Both the position numbers and the translations under genes were made by a program. A stretch of 39,271 bases of DNA, taken from the NCBI GenBank assembly GCA_937967795.1, contig CALBSK010000109.1, positions 1 through 39,271 of the forward strand, given 5' to 3'. Every line of letters starts with the position of its first letter. The first letter of the stretch is position 1. Under the pieces are notes generated by a model. That model was not told the DNA's origin. It did not search any database and was given only the letters and a program-made list of their open reading frames with translations. This DNA is from an uncultured Alphaproteobacteria bacterium. GTDB lineage: Bacteria; Pseudomonadota; Alphaproteobacteria; UBA9655. Shown here piece by piece: positions 1 through 6,452 of this stretch.

Positions 1-324
1 ATAAAATCTTTTACATGTTTTGGCTGCATTAGGGAGTTTCAGTGTGTTGAGTGCATTAGGATCAGTAAAAGTAAATATGTAAGAAAGAAGCTCATTTGGT
101 AAATCGTTGAGTGGAAAGATTTCTCTTTTCTGTTTTTTCGATATCCGTTTGTCTTCTTTCTCAGTTTCTGGTTCTTTCCTTTTTACCCCAGACCCTTTTC
201 CTTTTTCTTCCATCGCATACAGAGAAGAAAAAAATGGCGTTAAAGGAATAAAGGAGAAACAGAAAAAAATAAGCAAGCTTTTATTAACTCGCAAATTTTT
301 AATATATTTTTTAAAAAACACCAT
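1..324 (-). CDS. secreted F-box protein, N-terminal part (runs off left edge)
   Basis: An open frame of 108 codons starts at the ATG at 324 and is still open at the window edge. Residues 1-37 form a signal peptide (basic start, hydrophobic core with LLIFFCFSFIPL, end SSLYA), followed directly by ME. Residues 45-68 are strongly basic with two clusters, KRK and KKQKR, like a bipartite nuclear localisation signal. Residues 70-108 read as an F-box (LNDLPNELLSYIF, then CKRFY). F-box proteins normally bind Skp1 of eukaryotic SCF ubiquitin ligases, so a host-directed effector role is likely but inferred. The remainder of the protein is outside the window. It is divergent from the gene at 495. Confidence 0.85.
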   Translation of the reverse strand, partial: MVFFKKYIKNLRVNKSLLIFFCFSFIPLTPFFSSLYAMEEKGKGSGVKRKEPETEKEDKRISKKQKREIFPLNDLPNELLSYIFTFTDPNALNTLKLPNAAKTCKRFY

Positions 325-494
325 TTCTATACCCTAACTTTAAATCATTAAATATAAACTATGTAATTTTTTTTACTTTCTTTTTCAACAAAAAATTTTT
401 TAAATGCTAAAAAAAGAGAATCTCAATTAAACAGTCTTGTTTCTTTTTCTAAAGTATGAAAATCTAATATTTACTTAAGAATGAGAGGTGACTT

Positions 495-1469
495 ATGAAA
501 AATTTTAAAGCAAAAATTGCACTTACATTTTTATTTTCTTGTCTAATTATAATAAAAGAAGGCCATACGATGGAACCCAAAGAGTCCTTGGAGGGAGATT
601 CGGAAGGGTCGAATGTTAGGTTAAATAGATCTCAATCTTCTGAAGATCAAAAAAGTATTAGTGGAGTTAGGCCTTCATCTTCTGAACCATCACTGGAGGG
701 GCAAACCTCAGAAACAAAACCAATACAGACTAAGAATAAGAAAAAAAAGAGAAAAAAGAAAAAAAGAACAGATACCGCACCACATCTAATTAATAGTAAT
801 TTTCCTCCTTCTTCTCAAAGTGAGACGGGTGTAACAACTAACTCACATAGCGGAGCACAACAAGCAGCTTTACGGACCTGGCAACATACTGATGACAAAG
901 GAAGGACTATAAAGGAAATTATATCCATTGAAGAATTTGACAAACTAAATCAAGAATTTTCTCAAATTAATTCTTTATTATTTAATAAATCAAAGGCAGA
1001 AGAAATAAAAGAAGAGGAGCTCTCGAAATTATTAAAACAAGAAGAAAATGAAAATAAAAGTAAAGATAAATATATAAATTTCTTCTCTCTTATTGATGGA
1101 GAAGGAGTATTTTTTCAAGGTACTATGAGACAGAAAGCCATCCCTCCCTACTTTGTTATGACTGGTATTCATAATTGTGTGGGGGTGACACTTTATGGAA
1201 GAGACAAGAGTAACAAAAACCACTTTTCAGCTATAGTACACGTCGCTAGAGACAATAATATGAATTCATTAGATGAATTCTTAAATCGTCTTTCAAAATT
1301 TTCAAATAAACGTATTACTCTTCGCGCAATGTATAAAACTAAGACTCTTTTAGATGTGTTCACTTACATCAAAAACAAAAACTTTGCCATAGAATATGTT
1401 TATGTTAACGATGCCCATCATTCTGTTAATGATAATGAAATCTCTATTGTATATACCCTTCGCCAATGA
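495..1469 (+). CDS. secreted protein with Lys-rich tract and CheD/CNF-like putative deamidase domain
   Basis: 324 residues. The start ATG follows AGAGGTG at a normal distance. Residues 1-25 form a signal peptide, followed by ME at 26-27. Residues 28-130 are low complexity and polar, with a run of K and R at 79-91 that could act as a nuclear localisation signal. The C-terminal part (about 200-320) looks folded: TGIHNCVGVTLYG around Cys228, then a strand ending in His249 (His243 is also nearby). This Cys-then-His strand pattern resembles CheD and CNF-type glutamine deamidases, but the similarity is by eye only. The last codons probably come from the end of the IS630 copy that follows, so the native C-terminus may be lost. 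Function is otherwise unknown. Confidence 0.75.
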   Translation: MKNFKAKIALTFLFSCLIIIKEGHTMEPKESLEGDSEGSNVRLNRSQSSEDQKSISGVRPSSSEPSLEGQTSETKPIQTKNKKKKRKKKKRTDTAPHLINSNFPPSSQSETGVTTNSHSGAQQAALRTWQHTDDKGRTIKEIISIEEFDKLNQEFSQINSLLFNKSKAEEIKEEELSKLLKQEENENKSKDKYINFFSLIDGEGVFFQGTMRQKAIPPYFVMTGIHNCVGVTLYGRDKSNKNHFSAIVHVARDNNMNSLDEFLNRLSKFSNKRITLRAMYKTKTLLDVFTYIKNKNFAIEYVYVNDAHHSVNDNEISIVYTLRQ

Positions 1470-2588
1470 AAAGACCGTTGAAATTTAATTAAATTTTGCA
1501 TATACGATGTGTATGGGTATAGTGTTAACGAATAAAGAGAAAGAAGAGCTGGAGTTTCAGCATAGAAGAGAGCGGGATGGTCGTGTTAGAGATCGAATCA
1601 AAGCCGTTCTTTTATATGCTGAAGGTTGGAAACAAAATCAGATTGCACAAGCCCTCCGGATTCATTCCGATACAGTTCATGATCACATTGAAGATTATAA
1701 GCGATCCAAGAAATTGAAGCCCGAAAATGGAGGATCTCAAAGTGATCTTACACAAGACCAAACAGCCGAGATTGTGACTCATTTAGAAGCTAACACCTAT
1801 CTGAAAGCTGCTGAAATTTGTGCCTACATCAAAAGAAGCTATGGAGTCGAATTTACGGTTTCAGGTTTAACGAAATGGCTTCATCGACAAGGTTTTTCTT
1901 ATAAGAAGCCGAAAGGCACTCCTGCAAAAGCTGATCCTTGGAAGCAAGCTGCCTTTATTAAATATTACGAAAAGTTACTCAATAATACACCAGAAGATGA
2001 ACCCATTGAGTTTGGGGATGGCGTTCATCCAACGATGGCAACGAAAATAACCTATGGTTGGATCCGTACAAGGACACCTAAACCCATCTTAACAACGGCT
2101 TCTCGAACCCGCATGAATTTAATGGGATCGATTAATTTAGAAAGTATGGAAGTCACGATTGGCGCCTATGAAACCATTGATAGGCAAGCTATGGAAGAAC
2201 ACTTTAAAAAGCTCAGGAAAAAGTATCCAAGAGCCCCTAAAATTCATTTAATTTTAGATCAGGGGCCTTATAACATCAGCAAAGAAACAAGGGAGGCAGC
2301 CAAGAAGTATGGCCTCATCTTACACTATTTACCCCCTTATAGCCCCAATCTTAATCCATCTGAACGATTATGGAAGGTGATGAATGAATATACGCGCAAT
2401 AACAAATTCTTCACATCGGCAAAGCAATTTCGCCAAGAAATCATGAACTTCTTCGAAGTAACTTGGCCTAAAATCTCCCTTTCAATGCGGGACAGAATCA
2501 ATGATAATTTCGAAATCCTAAATCCGGTACCTTCAAGTTAATTGAGTATATCATCCAAAATTTTTTGAAAAAAACTGTATTGACGAAA
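1456..2588 (+). mobile_element. IS630-family insertion sequence, approximate limits
   Basis: The limits are tentative. TTCGCCAAT at 1459-1467 and ATTGACGAA at 2579-2587 are near-perfect inverted copies (one mismatch) and each is bordered by a TA dinucleotide (1454-1455 and 2589-2590), as expected for IS630 elements, which duplicate TA. The two ends are offset by about two bases relative to their TAs, so exact boundaries are unsure. The element separates the 495-1469 gene from an orphan reading frame at 2576-2815. Confidence 0.55.
1507..2541 (+). CDS. IS630-family transposase
   Basis: 344 residues, about full length for the family. The N-terminal third has helix-turn-helix features (GWKQNQIAQALRIHSDTVHDH) and a second winged-helix-like segment (YGVEFTVSGLTKWLHRQGFS). 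The C-terminal DDE_3 catalytic domain shows a first Asp in FGDGVHPTM, a second in HLILDQGPYN and a Glu in YSPNLNPSERLWKV, so all three acidic residues are present. A second ATG two codons in (1513) is an equally plausible start; no clear ribosome binding site separates them. The enzyme would catalyse cut-and-paste transposition at TA. It appears intact. Confidence 0.9.
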   Translation: MCMGIVLTNKEKEELEFQHRRERDGRVRDRIKAVLLYAEGWKQNQIAQALRIHSDTVHDHIEDYKRSKKLKPENGGSQSDLTQDQTAEIVTHLEANTYLKAAEICAYIKRSYGVEFTVSGLTKWLHRQGFSYKKPKGTPAKADPWKQAAFIKYYEKLLNNTPEDEPIEFGDGVHPTMATKITYGWIRTRTPKPILTTASRTRMNLMGSINLESMEVTIGAYETIDRQAMEEHFKKLRKKYPRAPKIHLILDQGPYNISKETREAAKKYGLILHYLPPYSPNLNPSERLWKVMNEYTRNNKFFTSAKQFRQEIMNFFEVTWPKISLSMRDRINDNFEILNPVPSS

Positions 2589-2815
2589 TAGGAATTCAAC
2601 AATCCTTATCCGAAATAAAGGATCCTATTAAATATAGAATAAGAAAACCATCTGCTGTGATTTTAAATGTTAAAACGGGAAAAATACTAGAGATACCAGA
2701 TAATTTTATTATTGATGCACGACGGATTTTTGAATCCTTAAGGTCAACAAGTCTTAACTCAACACAAGTTTTTGAAAATATTCAAATATATGATATTTCA
2801 CCTGGCAAACAATGA
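2576..2815 (+). pseudogene. orphan 3' coding remnant downstream of the IS630 copy
   Basis: An open frame with no start codon runs from inside the right IS end to a TGA at 2813-2815 (79 codons). It reads like real protein: SEIKDPIKYRIRKPSAVILN, then VKTGKILEIPDN and RRIFESLRS. The RxRxxxxxxxxxTGK pattern recalls the last strand pair of CheD proteins, so this may be the displaced C-terminus of the 495-1469 gene. Joining the two flanks at TA does not restore one continuous frame, so extra indels or a second source gene must be allowed for. Confidence 0.5.
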
Positions 2816-2839
2816 TATATCTTGTATAGTTTTTTTGCT

Positions 2840-2933
2840 GCGGTACCTTCTCTCAAAGGGAGATATTTAACTAGCAAATGATAGCATAGGCACGCTTACC
2901 TGAGAAGCCTATGTTATTGTTTAGTAATACCGC
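2840..2933. repeat. nested inverted repeats in intergenic DNA
   Basis: An 11-bp stem, ATAGCATAGGC at 2881-2891 against GCCTATGTTAT at 2907-2917 (one G-T pair), sits inside an outer pair GCGGTA (2840-2845) and TACCGC (2928-2933). It lies 3' of the remnant above and 3' of the convergent gene at 3020. It may be a bidirectional terminator or a remnant of an inserted palindromic element; no T-run directly follows either arm. Confidence 0.4.
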
Positions 2934-3019
2934 ACCTTAAAAATTATAAAGCTTGATTTAGAAATGATAGGAAAGGAATGACAAAATCTCAAGAATGAAA
3001 CTTCTAAAGGACTCTTATT

Positions 3020-3538
3020 TTAGAACCAATCTTTATCGTATACTACGAAACTGAAGAAACTATTATCATCAATTTTACCCCACGATTTAACCACTCTATC
3101 ACCACTTATTCTGTTTTTATCTGACAATAATAAATATTCGCTGTGTTTATCATTCTTTATTCTATATCCTTTGTTATCTTTTAGAATAGTAAAGTAGCTT
3201 TTTGACATTTTATCCTTACGAGATTCAACGATTCTATCGCCATCTATTCTGTCTGAATCAGTTACATACAAATATTCATTATGTTTAACATTTTTTATTA
3301 AATATCCTTCCGCATCCTTTTCAAAAATAAAAATGCTTTTTTTGAAAATTCCGTCACTACCTTGAGCAATACGGTCTCCACTTATCCTATCAGAATCGGC
3401 AAGATATAAGTATTCATTGTGCTTAACATTCTTTATTAAGAATTTTCCGCTCAATAGATCTTCAACTTCCATTGCGGACGCAAAAGATAAAGTAAAGAAA
3501 TAAAATGAAAAGGCTGTTAAAAGAGCTATTATTTTCAT
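3020..3538 (-). CDS. secreted protein of three tandem repeats, beta-trefoil-like
   Basis: 172 residues. Residues 1-22 form a signal peptide (hydrophobic core LLTAFSFYFFTLSFASA) followed by ME. The mature part consists of three repeats of about 45 residues, each with a core like FLIKNVKHNEYLYLADSDRI, then SGDRI and an aromatic-rich strand (KKSIFIFEKD, SKSYFTILKD, DNSFFSFVVYD). Three-fold repetition with this hydrophobic spacing is typical of beta-trefoil proteins such as ricin-type lectins. Family membership and ligand are unknown. The gene is isolated; its neighbour on the left is convergent and the tra-like pair on the right is divergent. An extracellular or host-compartment location is inferred from the signal peptide. 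Confidence 0.75.
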   Translation of the reverse strand: MKIIALLTAFSFYFFTLSFASAMEVEDLLSGKFLIKNVKHNEYLYLADSDRISGDRIAQGSDGIFKKSIFIFEKDAEGYLIKNVKHNEYLYVTDSDRIDGDRIVESRKDKMSKSYFTILKDNKGYRIKNDKHSEYLLLSDKNRISGDRVVKSWGKIDDNSFFSFVVYDKDWF

Positions 3539-3605
3539 AAGTTTTTCCCGTGTTTTTTATTATCATCTTACTATTTCTACAAATCTTTACCTATAAAATT
3601 GTTTT

Positions 3606-3744
3606 GGTCAAGTTTTGTGTTTACAATTTTATTTTCTCAATTTGTATTTTCAATTGAAGAGGGCCTAAAATTTTGATAAACTTGACCCATAAAGAGGCAA
3701 ATTAACACTCCGACCAAAGGAATCAACCTATGAGTGCCTCTTTA
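3606..3744. promoter_or_regulatory. two adjacent inverted repeats upstream of traC-like gene (possible oriT or operator)
   Basis: A perfect 10-bp inverted repeat, GGTCAAGTTT (3606-3615) and AAACTTGACC (3678-3687), is followed two bases later by a second perfect 10-bp pair, TAAAGAGGCA (3690-3699) and TGCCTCTTTA (3735-3744). The loop of the second pair contains the ribosome binding site (AAAGG) and start codon of the traC-like gene, so this stem could control its translation. In Ti-type plasmids oriT lies next to traC-traD, so this is also a candidate transfer origin. No known nick site is recognised. Confidence 0.45.
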
Positions 3745-4104
3745 AAACCTGTCCGTGGATGCCCCATCCGAGGGCTTCATCAATTGAAATCTAAAATCTC
3801 TGATCTTCAAACCCGATATCAACACCTCCTTAACCAACACCAGGAGGACATTGCCCAGCTTATCACCCGCCTTGATCTTGCCCCTCTCGAGGATGAAATC
3901 TTGATCGGTGGGCTCTTGTTTTTGAAAGACAAAATTGCAAAGAGCGATCCCCTGATGGAGGAATGGCGCGACGCCGGGGCGCGATTTCTGCGACGAAAAA
4001 AAACCAATCAACAAAGAGATGCAGTCCCTCAAAAGGAGAATCGCACACCTCAAAAACAGTCTCAATCGAGAGAAAAACAAGATGCAAAAACAACAGCGAT
4101 CTGA
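3730..4104 (+). CDS. TraC-like conjugal transfer (relaxosome accessory) protein
   Basis: 124 residues. Residues 18-48 are a helical, coiled-coil-like segment (LKSKISDLQTRYQHLLNQHQ), followed by LEDEILIGGLLFLKDKI and EEWRDAGARFLRRKK. This layout, an N-terminal helix, an L.GaLL helix and a W.e.G..F.RR ending, matches the small TraC family of Agrobacterium Ti-type and rickettsial conjugative elements, which help the relaxase at oriT. The C-terminal 35 residues are polar and basic. The start ATG has AAAGGA about ten bases upstream. It overlaps the next gene by 86 bases, as expected for a traC-traD pair. No other conjugation gene stands next to it. Confidence 0.6.
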   Translation: MSASLKPVRGCPIRGLHQLKSKISDLQTRYQHLLNQHQEDIAQLITRLDLAPLEDEILIGGLLFLKDKIAKSDPLMEEWRDAGARFLRRKKTNQQRDAVPQKENRTPQKQSQSREKQDAKTTAI

Positions 4105-4333
4105 TCGTAGACGCCGCACTAGGATGCTTATACAAGCCGGAGGAATCGTACATAAATCTGGATTGCTGGACGCTTTTCTCATTGCCCCCGAAGATGATTT
4201 ACAAAATTATGAGAACCTTCACAAGGCAGCAAAACTTTTAGGTTTTTTACATGCGTGTTTTGAGAAAAATAGTTTTGATGAAGCCCATTTTGAACGATGG
4301 CAACGTATTGGAGAAAGGCTTCTGAAATCTTAA
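4019..4333 (+). CDS. TraD-like conjugal transfer protein
   Basis: 104 residues from the first ATG; a second start at 4082 (MQKQQRSDRRRR) would remove the first 21 residues and better match the short TraD family. The key stretch is RSDRRRRTRMLIQAGGIVHK, followed by SGLLDAFLI: a basic start, then a small ribbon/helix segment ending in a GG-hydrophobic-Lys pattern, typical of Ti-type and rickettsial TraD. The C-terminal half (about 60-104) is a helical extension, AKLLGFLHACFEKN and WQRIGERLL. It is translated from within traC. Together they are the best evidence for a conjugative element; the mating-pair genes are absent from this window. Confidence 0.6.
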   Translation: MQSLKRRIAHLKNSLNREKNKMQKQQRSDRRRRTRMLIQAGGIVHKSGLLDAFLIAPEDDLQNYENLHKAAKLLGFLHACFEKNSFDEAHFERWQRIGERLLKS

Positions 4334-4353
4334 AAGAGAGACCGTTCATAATT

Positions 4354-4395
4354 TTACATAGATGAGTATTACATAGATGAGTATTACATAGAAGA
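4354..4395. repeat. 15-bp tandem repeat, about 2.7 copies
   Basis: The unit TTACATAGATGAGTA occurs at 4354-4368 and 4369-4383, with a third partial copy from 4384. It lies just after the traD-like gene, in the 285-base gap before the patatin gene. Nothing else is recognised in that gap. Confidence 0.8.
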
Positions 4396-4618
4396 AAAAA
4401 TTATAAGGACATAGATCGTTCGGCTCAATATGAGTCTCGTTCATATTTACTTTTCTCTTAAAAGTGACCTCTTCTACTGATAACAAACTGCTCTTGCACA
4501 CAAATAAAAAATTTGTTATTTACATTATGAAAGAAAAAAAGATTTTTAGGAACAACAATTTCGTAAAAAATTTAAGCTTTTACATTGTTCTTTAAAAAAT
4601 TTAAATAAGGGGAGAAGA

Positions 4619-6259
4619 ATGAAAGCCTTCAAAAAAATTATTTTCTTTTTAGTCATCGCAACTTTCTTAACAGTTAATTTTTTCTCACCCTGTAAAGGAA
4701 TGGAGCATAACAAAGAAGATCCCCAAGAAACGAACAAGGTTGTTCGTATCCTTAGTATTCAGGGAGGAGGTATAAGAGGACTTATTCCAGCTCGTATCCT
4801 TCAACATTGGGAAGAAGAGTTGCAAGTAGAATTTGGGAGAAAGGTCCCTATTTCAGAATGTTTTGATATAGTCGCAGGCACTTCCACAGGTGGAATTATC
4901 GCTCTCGGGCTTACCTATAAAGCACACGAAAATAGTGAAGCGCCTGAATATTATGCAGAAGATATGGTGAAATTTTATCAGGAAAGCGGAAAAGAGATAT
5001 TTCCCCCTTCGGAATGGGAATTCGTTAAAAATTTAATAAATTATTTTACTCCAGCATTTAATCCTCAGCCGCTTGAAACATTTCTTGAAAACAAATTTAA
5101 AGAAAGATATTTGAGTACGATCTCCCCTCAGGTCATTGTTCCGGCTTATGAAATGAAAAGCAACATCCCATATGCTTTTGATAGTTTAGAAGCACGAGTC
5201 AAATCTAGTCAAAACTTTAAAATCAGAGATGTAGCACGGGCAACCAGCGCTGCCCCTTCTTTTTTAAAGGCGCCTACAATACACCCTGAAAAGGGCGAAG
5301 AACAGACGTTTTTAGATGGAGGAATATTTGCAAATGATCCTACGCTAATTGCTATTCAAAAAGCTCAGCAACGCTTTCCTAAAGCCAAAAAGTTTATAGT
5401 AGTTTCTTTAGGAACAGGGGAAGAAAGACCTGGAAACCTATCCGAAAAACTGGGCGATGCGGGGCAAGTAAAGTGGGCTCCTTATATTGCCGATTTTATG
5501 ATGCGTTGTAACAGTAAAACGACCAAAGATTCCATTTCAAGCTTACAATCACTTTATGAAAACATGATACCGGGAGGGAGCTTTAGCTATATTCATATTC
5601 AACCTCCTTTAGACCAACTGCAAAAAGCGATGGATAATACTCACAAGGTTAATATTGATGGACTTATCGGAATCGCCCGTTCTGAAATAAAGGAAAATTC
5701 AAAAATTTCTGAAGTAACTAAGCTTTTAAAACAATATCTTCACTCTAGAGGGTATCAATCAAAAAATATAATTGGAGATGACCATACACAGCAGTTAACT
5801 TTAAGTGTAAAACTAAAACGGCGAGGAAATACTCTGAATCTTGAAGACCGAAATATTACCAACAATGATTTGCCATTGATTCGTTCTCTCTTGGAAGGCA
5901 ATCAAACTCTTACAGAACTTAATTTAGGGAAAAATCAGATTGATAGTGATGCGGCTGAAAGTCTAAAAGACCTGCTTGCCTTGTGCCCTAAAATCACTCG
6001 CTTGATTTTGGATGATAACAAGAAACTTGGAAAAAATGGGACGCAACCCCTAGAAACGCATCTAAAAATAACAAATCTTCAGTATTTAAGCGTGAAGAAT
6101 ACAAACCTAAACGAAAAAGATATCATACCTTTAATGCGTTTGGTGGGAGATTTAGAATCTCTGAAGATCGCCATTGGAAAGGTCAAGATAGACGATCGGA
6201 ATTTAAGTAAAGACCTCCTGGAATTGGTTTCTGCTGGAATAATTAATGTAGATGATTAG
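4619..6259 (+). CDS. secreted patatin-like phospholipase with C-terminal LRRs
   Basis: 546 residues. Residues 1-27 form a signal peptide, followed by ME. A complete patatin domain (about 42-300) shows the oxyanion-hole motif GGGIRG at 49-54, the nucleophile elbow GTSTG with Ser89, and the catalytic Asp of DGG at 233. Patatins are Ser-Asp lipid acyl hydrolases (phospholipase A2-like). Residues about 390-520 hold ribonuclease-inhibitor-type leucine-rich repeats (LTELNLGKNQIDSDAAESL; ITRLILDDNKKLGKNG). The start has GGGGAGAAG just upstream. The LRR half suggests targeting to a host protein, and the lipase half suggests membrane remodelling or escape; both are inferred. A degenerate paralogue follows directly. 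Confidence 0.9.
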   Translation: MKAFKKIIFFLVIATFLTVNFFSPCKGMEHNKEDPQETNKVVRILSIQGGGIRGLIPARILQHWEEELQVEFGRKVPISECFDIVAGTSTGGIIALGLTYKAHENSEAPEYYAEDMVKFYQESGKEIFPPSEWEFVKNLINYFTPAFNPQPLETFLENKFKERYLSTISPQVIVPAYEMKSNIPYAFDSLEARVKSSQNFKIRDVARATSAAPSFLKAPTIHPEKGEEQTFLDGGIFANDPTLIAIQKAQQRFPKAKKFIVVSLGTGEERPGNLSEKLGDAGQVKWAPYIADFMMRCNSKTTKDSISSLQSLYENMIPGGSFSYIHIQPPLDQLQKAMDNTHKVNIDGLIGIARSEIKENSKISEVTKLLKQYLHSRGYQSKNIIGDDHTQQLTLSVKLKRRGNTLNLEDRNITNNDLPLIRSLLEGNQTLTELNLGKNQIDSDAAESLKDLLALCPKITRLILDDNKKLGKNGTQPLETHLKITNLQYLSVKNTNLNEKDIIPLMRLVGDLESLKIAIGKVKIDDRNLSKDLLELVSAGIINVDD

Positions 6260-6452
6260 CTTTAGAAAAGATTAAAATCTTTCAAATCATCAAAAATTTT
6301 GGAAAGGGTTTTTTAATTTAAAAGAAGGAACGTATTTTAGCAGGATATAAATAAAGAAGAACTTTGAGTATTTTCTAAGGTATATGGAAAAAAGTTACTT
6401 TAGTGAAGCAAAGGAAACTTCAAAGAAATCTTCTTAAATTTCTTCCTTCTTT

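Noticed and set aside
107..337. 76-codon plus-strand frame
   Set aside because: It is antisense to the F-box protein whose signal peptide and F-box read clearly on the minus strand.
4354..4395. 15-bp tandem repeats considered as a CRISPR array
   Set aside because: The copies are directly adjacent without spacers and there are fewer than three full units; no cas genes occur in the window.
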